From Punica granatum (taxonomy: Eukaryota > Streptophyta > Magnoliopsida > Myrtales > Lythraceae): DNA of 64,000 nt. Location of the stretch: positions 682,001 through 746,000 of the forward strand of contig NC_045130.1 of NCBI RefSeq assembly GCF_007655135.1, read 5' to 3'. Shown in pieces: positions 50,383 to 62,736 of the stretch. The position numbers and the translations under genes were made by a program. Under the pieces are notes generated by a model that saw only the letters and a program-made list of their open reading frames with translations, did no database searches and was not told where the DNA came from. Position 1 is the stretch's first letter, and each line of letters begins with the position of its first letter.

Positions 50383-52298
50383 GGGAAGCTGTATCTTCAG
50401 GACACCTATGTATAAGATCGGCTATGAAGACTAATGGCCTTTGGAACTACTTTAATCGTGGAAGCTAGGTCCCCGAAGTACGTTTGTCTGCTTAGTTGAA
50501 CCTACAGCGATTGACGAGGAAGAGCATCAATATTAGTGGAGTAAGTTTTGCAGAATAAGTTTGTGTTGTACATGAGTGTCGAAAAGCTCTGTACCTGTAT
50601 TGTTATCTACTAAATCAGATAAATCTCGAACTGTAATTTATAAGTTGTATAAGCTAAGGCAATTGGTCTCAGGAAGTTCAATCCATAATCTAATTGGTTC
50701 AATTTTTACGAGGAGAATTGATTGTGATCAAATCTATACAAATGAGACGTAATGTGCATTATCATGCATGTATTGAGGCAACTCGTGAGCTATTCGTAAC
50801 ATGTAAGTTTCATGTAATTCAGTAATGCTCATTGCATACATTTGTCATTCGTGATGTAATTGTAAAGTAATTTCGAAGGACTTCCGACCTTGAACTTAGT
50901 TGTTCAAAAAGCCCTCCTTTAATGGAAGGTCCCCATCCATCGGTATCGGCACCTCTGGACAGTTTCGGCCCCATGAGCACTGGGGGCTCCCCAAGATTTC
51001 ACTATTTATGAGGTACGGCAGCTCAAGCAAAGGTCGTTTGCTATCGATGATGATATTGATATTGATATCGATAAGGAAAAGCATGCTAGTCACGTGATTG
51101 TTGTGGTGCAGCCTCTCCTCTCAGATGTCCTCCTCCCCGACACGTGCAGCACGTGCCAGTTCCCTTCCATCCCCACTCGCTCGCTTATACACCACACACG
51201 CCCGATCCGTGCCAACCCCCAGCTCTCACACACTTCCCACGCGTGAACACATAAAAAATACGAAACCCTAACCCGCCCTCCCACGCGCCCCACGCGCCCT
51301 TCGCCGGAGAGATTCCGTCCGCCCGTTTCCTCCCAGCTTCCCCACTGGAGCTCCGGAACAACCCTTCCCGCTGAGTACGTCGGAGAACTGAGCTCCGCTG
51401 GGATTGTGCTCCCCTCAAGAATCCCCGGAATACAGTTGGATCTGTGGTTCGGGAGTTGCGGTGAAGACGACGAGCTGACATCCGGGGAAGAAAATGTGAC
51501 TTCTTTCACGTTTGAAGGTGGGAGGGGTTTTGGATAAGGTTAAGTAGAGGTTTTGCAGCACCAAAGAGTTGTTCTTTTTCATCCCAATTGTCTTCCTTGA
51601 GATTGAAGAGAATGTGGGAAGTTGATAGATTTTTCAGGGGAACAAGAATGAATTTCAGCTCCATGAACGATCAAGGGAATGTTTTCAGTTTTAGCTGAAA
51701 AAATTATTAGATACATGGTAGTTCTATGGCTGTTGGGTTTTAGCGAAGCGATAGTTTGTCTGATAAGTTAACTGTCAAGGGACAGGTAACGGTTATAAGC
51801 CTTCTTTTACGTATAATTCTATATCTATATATATGCATGTGTGTTTATGTCCTTAACATTTCTCAGCTTCAACTAGAACTGTCCTAACTCATTGTCAATG
51901 TAGGCCATTCTTCTAATTGGAATATTCAACTTTGTCGTTCATTTCAACAGATGTGTATCCTCTTCTTGCTATTCATACTCGAGGATTCTAAGCCGACCCA
52001 GTTAAATATTTGCCCATCCTCAGTGATAAAGTTGGGGATGCTTGGCTGAATAAAGTTATTGCTCCATTCTTTGGCGGATCTCTGGCTTATTTATTAGTTC
52101 CAATCTGCATCCAGGAAACACCAGAGTTAGCTGGTTTTTAATACTCGGGCTATGATATTTTCCAGATGAAATACGAAAATGAGGGGAAAGATTGGCCAAT
52201 AAGCATGGTGCTTGAGGCAGAAATATGAACTTCCTGAATAATTCCTTGAAGAAATCGGGATTAGGAGCAAGAGCCTAGGGCGAGAAGTAAGTGAAGAA
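50383..52298 (+). promoter_or_regulatory. BAM2-like 3' UTR, BAM8 promoter and spliced 5' leader
   Basis: The BAM2-like 3' UTR probably ends by 50700-50900. A GC-rich segment with clustered CACGTG lies at 51090-51160, and a leader likely begins near 51200-51300 (AAACCCTAACCC, a telo-box-like phrase at 51262). A probable 5' UTR donor stands at about 51786 (GACAG|GTAACG) before the ATG at 52299. Minus-strand frames at 51090-51509 are not credible genes. Confidence 0.45.
51091..51155. promoter_or_regulatory. Cluster of three G-box cores upstream of BAM8-like gene
   Basis: CACGTG at 51091-51096, 51141-51146 and 51150-51155; the last two are only 9 bp apart. Known biology: BZR1-type beta-amylases bind an element whose centre is CACGTG (CACACGTGTG). 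The second site has the half-match GACACGTGCA. Self-regulation is a hypothesis. Confidence 0.5.
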
Positions 52299-55200
52299 AT
52301 GGCAACAGATTTGCAGAAACTAATTGGTGCGAGTGAAGAAGATGAGGACGAAGATATGGACGTGAAAGAAGAAGACGATGATGACGAAGATGCCATTGAG
52401 AAACATCTATCTACATCTCCTATAGTCGGTGTTGATGTTTTGATAGGGTCCACGAGTAATAGTAACCGTTTTCATAGTTACTCACAGATGCAAGAACAGG
52501 TGGGTAACTCAGGAGGTGGGTCTCGAAGATGTAGACCGCTGGAAGAGAAGGAGAGAACTAAGCTGAGAGAGCGTCATCGGAGAGCGATTACTGCAAGGAT
52601 CCTGGCAGGGCTTCGGAGGCATGGGAACTATAATCTTAGGGTTAGGGCTGATATTAATGATGTGATTGCAGCTTTAGCTAGGGAAGCAGGCTGGGTTGTT
52701 CTTCCAGATGGCACGACCTACCCTTCTAGATCTCAGGTTTGGTGCTGAACTCTACCTTGTGATTTCATAATGAGATTGCACAAATTTCGAGAATATATAT
52801 ATATATGTATGTCTTTATTACCAATTACCAATTTATCATGAGAATCTCTCTCCAACGTTTTTCAGGCCTCAAGACCTGTGAGTGGTCCATCTATGGTTGA
52901 TACTTCACCATCATCCCAAATGATGATTCCTCAACAGACGACTCCTATTTCCCCTAGAGGTGTCTCTACTGGCTATCGTAGTTCTGTTGAATACAATTCA
53001 TGTCGTATGAAAGGAGTTTTTATTCCCAATTCATCACCTCAAACTCCAGCCATGGTGGGAGATGGAGAACAAACCGGAGGTCAGGCTCTTATTGGTTGCT
53101 CCATTGATACTCTTGATGGCAAGCAGGTATTTTGCAATATCTTCTTGGATCAGATACAAGAATGTGTTTCCATCTTTTGGCAAGAACTTTTCCTGTCTTG
53201 GACAGATAGCTTTTTTTGTCTAGACTGGGCATTCCTTTGTCAGTTTGCGATTGTATCTAAGTCGCTTCGTTATACTTGGTTTCAACTGATAACTGCATTC
53301 AATTGGCCAAGTACGCATTTTTATGCTACTTTTGTCTTGTTTGCAGATTGTTGACATACCCTTGAAACTATCAGAACGTGATTTTGCTGGCACTGCCTAT
53401 ATTCCTGTTTTTGTGATGCTACCAGTGAGTATCTCACCTCATTAAATATTCTAAATTTAATAGATTTCCATGACTCATCATAAATTTGTACTGCTAGTAT
53501 ACCGTAAAATCCAGTTGAGGGAGGCTGTCTTGTTTTAAAATTGTGTTATTGCCAAATGATTACTCGTTTGGCAGCCTAAGCCCTCTTACATCATTCTTTT
53601 TGGCAGTTGGGTGTTATAAACTTGAAATGCGAGTTGGCTGATCCAGATGGCTTACTTAAGCAGTTAATGATATTGAAAACTATAAATGTTGATGGTGTCT
53701 CTGTAAATTGCTGGTGGGGGATAGTAGAGGCTCATGCTCCTCAAGAGTACAACTGGAATGGTTATAGGAGGTTATTCCAAATGATCCGTGAGCTCAACCT
53801 TAAGCTACAGGTAAGTGTCATCTTAATATTGTTAACGCTTATTTTCTTTTGGTGGGTGGTATGGGAGGAGTAAGGGAGTGCTGGTGGATTGTTTTTTAGA
53901 TTCATGCATAAGCTTTTGAAATGCTTTTAAATATTTAATATGGCTTTGATAGCCCATTCTCTGATTGATTTTGGCTCAGATAGTGATGTCATTTCATGCA
54001 TGTGGAGGCAATGTTGGTGATGATGTTTGTATTCCACTTCCTCATTGGGTGGCAGAAATCGGGCGCAGCAATCCTGATATATATTTCACCGATAGAGAGG
54101 GGAGACGAAACCCTGAATCTCTCTCTTGGGGAGTTGACAAGGAGCGAGTTCTGAAAGGCCGTACTGCTATTGAGGTACTCCAACCTGATTTAATTTCCAG
54201 GGACATCGTTTAATGTTTAGGGGAGCTTATTCGGTTTAGGGGCGGAACAGGTCCAGGATAACATAATCGACTACAAAATAAGCATAGTCGACTGGAGCAA
54301 AGTGCAGTCAAATATGTTATATTTCCAGTTGACTATGTTACCTTGGACCGGTTCTGCCCTGAGACTAGATAAATTTCCTAAGGTGGCTATGTTAGACTTA
54401 TCAATCTTATGATGGGTCATATCATGTAGGTGTACTTTGACTACATGAGAAGTTTTAGGGTAGAATTCAACGAGTACTTTGAGGATGGTATCATTTCAAT
54501 GATTGAGGTTGGACTAGGTCCATGTGGAGAGCTGCGATATCCATCTTCCCCTGTAAAGCATGGTTGGAGATATCCTGGAATAGGTGCATTCCAGGTATTG
54601 AAAATCTGACATCTGACTTCATAGATACAAGTTTCTTGGCTGCACAGGGGTAGCTTTTTGTTGCTTTAAGAACTGTATATGCTTAAAATAGATACTACAG
54701 TACTGCTCTGGATTTTCTACCATAAATGGTAAAGAGAAAAAAGGAAGAAAATAAGCAGAAACAATATTGCCTGGGGTTCTCAATAGTACCCTGTACTTTA
54801 TATGGCCAGTTTTGTTTTCATCCCACTTGTTTTTCATTAAAGGGTTGCATCTTTGCTGAAAATATGCCCCACTTTTTACTAATATTCATGCTTTGATATT
54901 GCTCTGCCTTTGGAGTTGGAGACTGAATCTGTAGGTGCTTCTTGCATCTTTTTTTTTGGTTGGGGCCAATGTCATTTGAAGTCATGTCCAAAACTCTTTT
55001 CTGGAAACTGTTCTAATTTTCCTTCTTGTTTGAAGTGTTGGGATCAGTATATGCTGAAAAGCCTGAGGAAGGCAGCAGATGAAAGGGGACAGGCCTTTTG
55101 GGCTAGAGGACCAGATAATGTGGGTTCATACAATTCACAGCCACAAGAAACCGGTTTCTTTTGTGAAGGAGGTGATTATGACGGGTACTATGGGAGGTTC

Positions 55201-56976
55201 TTTCTTGGTTGGTACTCCCAGATGATGATTGATCATGGTGATCGAATCCTTTCCATGGCTAAATTAGCTTTTGAAGGCACTTGCATCGCTGCTAAGGTGG
55301 ATACAGTATCTCCTGTTTCTTATTCCATAACATCTGCAGTGCATTTTCTTGTTTAAAGTGGCAAGAATATTGCTTCTGGCACCAGCCATACTTAAATACT
55401 GGCTACACTTTTCATTTTCTTTTCTAATAAGTAAAGAAATCAGCTTCTGTCTGATCCAATATTTGGGGATGAGCTTTTGGAGTAACTCAGAAAAGAAAGG
55501 TGCTAAAAAAAGAAGAAAATATACTCTTTGCTTTTGTATAATCATCAGAAATGCTGTGTTTTGACATCACTGGAATAAACGCTGGAAATGTATTTGATCC
55601 CTATGTGTTATTCTTTTAACTGCCGAACAGTTATCAGGTATTCATTGGTGGTATAGGACAGCTAGTCATGCTGCTGAATTGACTACTGGATATTACAATC
55701 CTTCAAATAAAGATGGTTATGCTGCAATAGCAGCTATGTTAAAGAAGCACGGAGCTGCTATGAACTTTCCTTGTCTTCACTCGCCTTCACCAGACCAGCC
55801 TGAGGAATTTCAGTTAACCGAGGCACTGGCAGATCCCAATGGGCTGACCTGGCAAGTAAGTGCCGTGATTTGGTTCAAGAAAACGATTAAGTATATAATA
55901 CGACACATTCTTAAATTAGCCAAAGTTAAGATCAGTTGGCTTATCTTTCTAGTTAACATCATGTGCTGGATTTGAACTTAGAGAAATCTCATTTTCCTCC
56001 AATCTTTCCATTTCCCGTGTGTGTGTGGCTTTTTTATCAATTTTCGTCCTTGATGTGAGAGGCAAAGCTAGAAAATACATTAGCTTATATATCTTTCAAA
56101 ATTTCACATGGTGCCGGAGCTTGGGTTGGAATCTCCGTGCCCAATGCAGCTTATGGATGAAATTGTGCTAATATATATATTTTTGCAGCTTGCAGTCACT
56201 TGTTTTTTATCTGCTTGTTTCTGTTTGCCAATTATTATTATTATTTTTTTATAACGAGGAATTTATTCTCTCTGGGTCCATGAATACCCCACAAGCCCAT
56301 GGATCCAAGTAAGTCCATGTGCAAGCACATATGTGGGTAGCCTCACCAAGGGCTACGTGCGCAAGGGGGGATTTGACTACGATCTTGTGAACTACTCACA
56401 AAGCGTACGGACGTCTTAACCACTTGCGCTAACTCTTGGGGGTTACCAAAAACATGTTTTTATTTTGTCAAAACTATTCTTCTGCCTTAAATTCCAAGAG
56501 GATACACAGAATATGTCCGTTGTACACCTGTGTTCTACAAAATAACCGAGCAGAGAAGATAAATGAATGGTCAATTTTTTCTTGATCAGGTCATGAACGC
56601 TGCATGGGATGTTTGCTTACCGATGGTGAGTGAGAATAGCATTCCCTGCTTCGATTGGGCAAGCTATAGCAGACTATTGAATCGTGCTAAGCCCCTAAAT
56701 GATCCTGAGGGAAGGCATTTCTTAGCTTTCACCTACCTCAGACTCAATCCACTCCTCCTGGAGAGACACAATTTCATGGAATTTGAGCGGTTCCTGAACA
56801 GGATGCATGGTGTGTTATCTCTTTTCTCTGGTAGTTTACCTTATATCTAGTTCAAGTTTTTGATTGATTCAATGCAGAGCCATTAGGAACTGCAAGTTCT
56901 TGAAAGTGCTGATGGGTTCGATCTTGATCCCTTCTTTTTTCTTGCAGGGGAGGCAATTGTCGATATCAAGCAATAG
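52299..56976 (+). CDS. BAM8: BZR1-type beta-amylase (BAM8), predicted non-catalytic
   Basis: Ten coding exons: 52299-52736, 52866-53126, 53347-53424, 53607-53810, 53980-54174, 54430-54594, 55036-55296, 55631-55855, 56590-56809, 56948-56976; 691 residues, close to the length I recall for Arabidopsis BAM8. Residues 15-47 are very acidic. A BZR1-type DNA-binding domain spans about 74-146, with basic helix phrase [21 protein letters not shown] and the [14 protein letters not shown] part. A Ser/Pro-rich linker (147-235) follows, then a glycoside hydrolase 14 domain. The residues matching soybean Asp101 and Glu380 are Asn293 (VNCWWGIVE) and His584 (CLHSPSPDQ), while Glu426 ([10 protein letters not shown]) remains. 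With both changes hydrolysis should be absent or very weak, fitting the known role of this class as nuclear transcription regulators that may sense a ligand in the amylase fold. Intron 8 carries a SINE. There is no transit peptide. Confidence 0.92.
56231..56450 (-). mobile_element. tRNA-derived SINE in BAM8 intron 8
   Basis: Read on the minus strand, the element starts with a box A-like TTAGCGCAAGTGGTTAAG (near 56421-56438) and has a box B-like AGTCAAATCCCCC (near 56368-56380). A body of about 120 bp follows, and it ends in a TA-rich tail (TAAAAAAATAATAATAATAA, plus strand about 56234-56254). Length and layout fit a plant SINE. Target duplication is not clear by eye. It sits between exons ending 55855 and starting 56590, the longest BAM8 intron. 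Confidence 0.65.
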
Positions 56977-57453
56977 CAGGAGAGAGCAGACAATGTCAAG
57001 CATCGTATGTGATTTAAATTCCCCGACGAAGGATTCCCGGAACCTACTTACCGTCTAGGAAATTTTAGAAGAAATAGCTGATTGATTTCGACTTGATATA
57101 TAGCTTCTGTAAATGAAAGTACTAAACAAGAAAGCAGAATTAGAGTTCCATTCTATAGTCAAGTGAACATATCGACCTACCTTTGACTGTGAATACTATT
57201 TTGGTGCTGTCATCAAATTCCTAAATCACCAGTCCCATCTGCATGACGTCTCTAAACTAGTTGAAACTTACACGGGTTCCATTTTCGGATTCTGAGAGAT
57301 GCATCTTTTCATAAAAAGACTTTTACTAGGGCATTAGATATACATAAATGTCCCATTCCATCTATCGGAGAGTGCCATTGCAATTTAACATTGCACCTGG
57401 TTTAATTACAAAATCTGAATCAAAGAATCAGGTTTTGCCGGAAAGAATCAAAT

Positions 57454-59798
57454 CTATGGCTTCTTGAACACCATCTGCCCCGAGTCGTCCACGTCAAATA
57501 GCCGCTCCATGAATTCTTGCCAACTCTGCGTCCTCTTCTTGGATGACAGGGAAGAGGCCTCTCCACTCAGTCCGCTTGAGTTCTCCCCTTCTTCGGTTTC
57601 CTGAAACGTTCCATACTGGGAAGAGGATGGAGGGTACACAGAAGGGATATGCAAATCCACGGCCTTCTGAAGAGCTGCCTTGTACTCCTCGGTGTGCTCC
57701 CGGGCGATGGACTTCTGCCGCTCCATTCTCTGGCTCGCAGGTATGTCCATTGCCTTCTCTCTCTCCAGCATTAACTGATTACAAGAATACACGTATATAC
57801 AACGCATGAATAGTATCAGAATGCATTTGAAGTTCCATATCGGACATGACAGATCCCGAGAACACTCACTTCAAGAGCCCTTTGAGATTCTCTCTCTATC
57901 CAAATGACCGCGTGATCAGAAGTCGCATTGCAAGAGAGAGCCATATGCTCGAATCTCCCATCCACAGGCACAGCTGTTTTCACTACAGGAGGAAACCTTC
58001 CAAACCTATATATAATATGTACAAAGAAGACCAAGAGTAAACCATCATCACATTAACTGAGAAGTTTTGATCTTCCATCGAGGAAGGAAACATAACCATA
58101 TCTACCTGAATGGCTTTCGCTCAACAATGTGGTAGAGGCGCCCTGGAGCATAGAGTCGCCTTGGGTCTCTAAGCTTGTTCTCCTGTATAGTGCATGTATC
58201 CTTCAAGCAGAGTACGCATAACAAACACGGTAAACTGCCCAAACAACACAAGACCGAAGGTCAGAAAAACGATAAGGTTGATTTCATAAAACGTCCACAA
58301 AGCTTCATATAAGACGTTAGAACTAGAACAAGAGGATCGGAAACTTGCACTAGAAGCAGGCTATCACATGTAAGGTCCATGAAAAAGGATTACCAGCAAA
58401 AGCATTTGAAGACGTCTTCCAAATCAGTGGTTGTCCGAGGCAAAAAATCGTCCTGCCCAAGCACAATACAGGAAATGAGAGCACAAATTCCACAAATTCA
58501 CAAGTAAAAGACATGCGAACAGAAAAGAAGGTGAAGCAGGCAATGTGCTTACAACCAGACTGGAGTACGAAGACATAAGATCAACCTTACGGAATTTGAC
58601 CGATTTCCTAGTAATTCATTTCCATTTCGAAGATACTATTCTGTGAGGATACCGACAGTTTTCTTTTTTAAATTATTCAGTAATATTAATTCAAAATTTA
58701 GATAGCAACAATACCAGCATAAGTCACCAGACGATAAATGTATTGTGTGATAGTCATTGTTATCACACATGAAGGCGCATATATTCATTAGGATGCACCC
58801 CAATTCACATAAGAATGGGTTTTGGAAACCACAAGCAAGATTGCCGCCTTTCCACAATATGCCAGCATATCTATTCACGAAACAAGTTGATTACAGTCGA
58901 TATCTCTTTAATAACATCTTCTTTAGACCATGAGCACCTAGCTATCGAGAAAATTTGAATCAGCCACAAAACCATTTCAGCTTTTTTCCTTATACGGAAA
59001 TGTAAGTCCGAATCCAAAACCGCTACAGCAGCAAGAAAGTTGACAGGAGGAAGAAAGTTGCCAGCAGCATTATTTCTAGGAATACATTGATACCTGCAAA
59101 ACCACCGAGTTGATCACGTCTGCATATCGGACGGCCAAGTTCAGTGATGTGCACCGAGCAGGAGCAATCGCAAAGCACCTGATCCTCCTCCTATCGATGT
59201 TTCCCAACTTCTCTCGGTTCTGTATGGCCACAATTGTGAGCAGAGCGACCACTCCCGCCCCAAGGGAGTGGCCGGCAAAAGTAAGAGTATATTCATTAAA
59301 CCTCACAAGTAGTTGCTGCAAAACTTCCTTCTCCGCATCAAAGACCCAATTGGCAGCCTTCAGTAGCCCGTTATGCACGTAACCTCCATCTAACTTCGCT
59401 TGCCCTAACTTGTTATCTAGTAGAACCGCGTAGTCGCTCTCCCTAGCTAAGTTAAGCCCTCGAATGGTCAAAACTATGTCGGAGTGATCATGGTCCAAGT
59501 ACAGAAAGTAGGGTGGGGCCTGGCCCTGGGTGCGCTCATGGTCCTTGCGAAGGATGACGCAGTCGGGATCAATCCCGTATCCACCAGGTGGGGCCCAGAT
59601 GGGGTTCCGGAGGTCCTCCTCGTAGGAGGCTAGCAGGAAGCGGCAGAGCCGAGGCACGGGCTCGAATTCCTCAGCAGTGGCCGGGCCCCAGTTCTCACTC
59701 TCATAGCCGGCTGTATAGAGGCACTTGTTCCACACCCAGCGGGCGCACGCAAGGCAGTAGACAGTCTCAACGATCGGAAGACAGCAAGCGAGCGACAT
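57454..59798 (-). CDS. Class-3 lipase, mono/diacylglycerol lipase type
   Basis: Five coding exons, minus strand: 59094-59798, 58394-58452, 58106-58234, 57870-58005, 57454-57774; 449 residues with continuous phases and GT-AG introns. The N-terminal block (MSLACCLPIVETVYCLACAR, then ESENWGPATAEEFEPVPRLC) matches the mono/diacylglycerol lipase N-terminal domain. The lipase core has FAGHSLGAG with the nucleophile Ser at residue 178; the LDHDHSDIVLTIRG strand precedes it. After the core comes a Cys-rich hydrophobic segment (CLPCLLCVLCLKDTC, about residue 255) likely to contact membrane, then RLYHIVERKPFR. The C-terminal tail is charged. Annotated relatives are called calmodulin-binding heat-shock protein or sn-1 diacylglycerol lipase-like; substrate is not established. 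The ATG at 59796-59798 is the family start. A 5' leader reaches back toward about 60270. Confidence 0.9.
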
Positions 59799-60289
59799 AC
59801 GCGACTGCTATAGCAATAATAACACGAAGCGAACATGATAGGACAGGGAATCGAAATCGACCCGACTGATGAGCTAGAGGTCAACATGAAGGAAGAACAT
59901 CGCAAGAGGCTTTAAAAACCTCAACACTTGACAGAAAGCTCGGAAATCGGCCGAGGAACAAGAGTTCACATTAAACGATGAAACCAAACCAAGATGTAGC
60001 TATATATGCAGGGCAGAAGGAATCTCACTAGTGCATGATCAAACCTCAGTCACAATCATCTAAACAGTGGACGGACTGGAAAAATAAAAAACCCAGCTTT
60101 GACAACTTGCAATTGCTGCAGCTCAACGACAAAAAGCAAATTCTCAGACAAATCAATCAGAGAGAAAGAAGAAGACACACAGACAGGCAAGAATCAACAG
60201 CTGCTCTTTAATCTAACTCCAATGACCGGAGCTCTAAAACAGGACAGAATGATTAGGTGGGCAATTGAAGAGGAGAGGCTATAATTAAA

Positions 60290-62260
60290 TTAAATTTTTT
60301 TTTTTTTAAAAAAAAAGTGGGTTCTTTAATGGAGAGTGCTGTCACCTACAAGTCAAACCCATTTTATTATATGGTTTAGTTTTTTTGGTTCCGAGAATCT
60401 AACCTCCTTAATAATATGCTTTTGAGTTTGACATTCCAGGGAAAAAAAAAAAAAAAAGAAGTTTTGCATTTGAACCATTCTACACCCTCAACTTTCCATG
60501 GACTAAAATCTGGTCACGCTTTCATCCAGCTTGCTGAAGTCGTTGAAGAATTACAGTCCACGAGTTATGAGGCGACTGCCGCGACACAATTATGAAGCCT
60601 ATGGAGTTTGCAAAGTCGAAACTTCGAGGCACCATTAGGCGCGGCGCGGCGCAGTATAATGACTGGTAATAGAGAAAAACTATGGAGGTTTAAACGGTAT
60701 GCATAATTACTACTCTTCGTATCAGTCTTAAATAAACATGGAATTATGGAACTGGAGGTTGACTTTGACGTCCATTAAGGATCCCATGAGGCGAACGATG
60801 GGCCTCGGAGTTTGAATAGCCCACGGGCCTCCTGGACCATATGCTTGGGCCTCGTGATCTGCAGCCCAGTTAGGGTTCATAGGCCACGGACGTGAACGGC
60901 TGATTTTTTGACGTGGGCCCTCATTCGGGTCACTTCTATTCTATTGGACCGACCTCGGGCTTGGGATGGCCCCGCCCGGCTAAGTACAATTCTTCACAAT
61001 TCATCATCTGTGGAATTTGCAGGGACCCAGTCACCGCACCGATTTGACCCGTTCATGTACTTTTGCATCAATTCGAATAACTACTATTCACTTAGTTTGC
61101 ACACTATTCTTTTCACGATTCAGTCATAATGACATTATACATATTACTTTCATTTGAAACATGTGAGATTATAGGGTGAGAAAAAGTTCTTCATTTTCTC
61201 AATAGATTTGACTTAATTTGCAAATTAATTCTACCGAACCGTCTTCATCGTTGTTTCGAAATCAATTCTTATAAGATATATATGATTTGGATTCAATTCT
61301 TTTCGGTTTGATTCAATCGTAAATGAATTATATTGCTTGGAATATTGATGGATTTTAATTAAAATTAATTAAATAATTTTATCTGCACTGTATTCTACAA
61401 TAGAATAATCTTTTTTACATATGAACTTAAGATCTAAAATTAAACTTGTAACAACCAATTGGATTGGATTTTAACCGATCGCCGAGATTCTCTTAATTTT
61501 GGAGAACCTAGCCTCTGGTATCCTCCCTTAAGGGATGGGTGGCCGGCGGGTTCCATCCCTTCTTTGATCAACACTTCAATCTTCTTTTTTAATATTATTT
61601 TTGTTGACGCGACGTAACACTATTTGTCACCTAAGTATCGTTTGTCGTCACGTTAGCAGTAAAAAAAAAATCAAAGTTCATAATTATAGACTCAAAGTCC
61701 ATGACTTTTATTGTCGAAGATAAAGTTTGTGTAAAAGTAAAGAAAATGGGGATAAAATTCACGATTTTTTTAGGTCATTAAGCCTATGAATACGATGAAT
61801 CAAAATTATTACTTTTTTTATGTTCATAAATGAAATACCATGCGTGCTTTTTCTTTTTTCCACCCTGAAAAGTTGATTTGTGGCCGGTAGGTCCTCGCAA
61901 GAAAAGCATTTTTAATTTTTAATGAATCACGTTGTCAAAAACAGCTGCATGCATGTCGTGTCCCCACATGGTCGTTTGTTTGTCTGTTTCGAATTTCGTC
62001 AACACTTTCCATTCCCAGTGGGACAGCGACAAATTATCCTATTTTATAATGATGTGATAGAAAATGATTGATAAAATTACTGTAATTAAAAATTTTATTA
62101 TAAATAATTAAATAATTAATACATATTATTTAATTTATTATAATTCAATTGATGTTTCTCATGTTATATCACAATATACGATCACTTAATAACCTTTCTA
62201 TCCCTTCTGTGCTGTTTATTGGACAAATTCAGTACTCCGCGAAGCACCGGATCACAGCCC
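60290..62260. other. Intergenic region between divergent lipase and thioesterase genes
   Basis: AT-rich with homopolymer runs (A runs near 60440-60455). The stretch 60770-61010 is GC-richer and has repeated GGGCC/TGGGC phrases (see findings). No gene is supported; the frame at 60908-61129 has no recognised protein. Confidence 0.5.
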
Positions 62261-62523
62261 CCCTCCCCCCCCGCCCCCGCCGTGCGCTTGTATGCCTGCC
62301 ATGAATGAGACGAGAGGTTGAGATGGAAGAAGAGTGGAAGAGCGTATCAGCCTTTTAATCATTGAACCTGCGATTAGCTCCACTTGCGCTACTCATCAAT
62401 GGACATCCAATCAGGTCAGTTTCAATTTCGCTCCCCCCATGAAACCCTAACTTTTTTTTGTCTCATTTTAGCCTCCCTTTTCTTTTTTCTTTTTTTGTTC
62501 CTCGGTTTGCTCTGACGCTGAAG

Positions 62524-62736
62524 ATGGTGACGAGGGGAAGACGGCGATTTTCTGATCTAAAATTCCACACGAGGGATGCACTGGACTTCAAATTCCCTTA
62601 TTTTGAGCTTACCTGTTATATTGTTGTTGCCAATGACAGTGATCGAGTTCTTAGGCGGGGTCCCGCTGCTGCAGAAACTTCCGAGATCGTCCCTCCAGAA
62701 GATCGCCGAAGCCGTCAGAGTCAGACACTACGGTGA
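62524..62736 (+). promoter_or_regulatory. Overlapping upstream ORF of the acyl-CoA thioesterase gene
   Basis: An ATG at 62524 opens 70 codons in another frame than the main protein and closes at 62734-62736, beyond the main ATG at 62633. An in-frame alternative start for the main protein lies at 62576 and would add 19 mostly hydrophobic residues (MHWTSNSLILSLPVILLLP). The better context around 62576 (G at -3) than around 62633 leaves the true start open. Confidence 0.45.

Noticed and set aside
51090..51509. Minus-strand 139-residue frame upstream of BAM8
   Set aside because: Lies across the GC-rich promoter and leader; composition explains the open frame.
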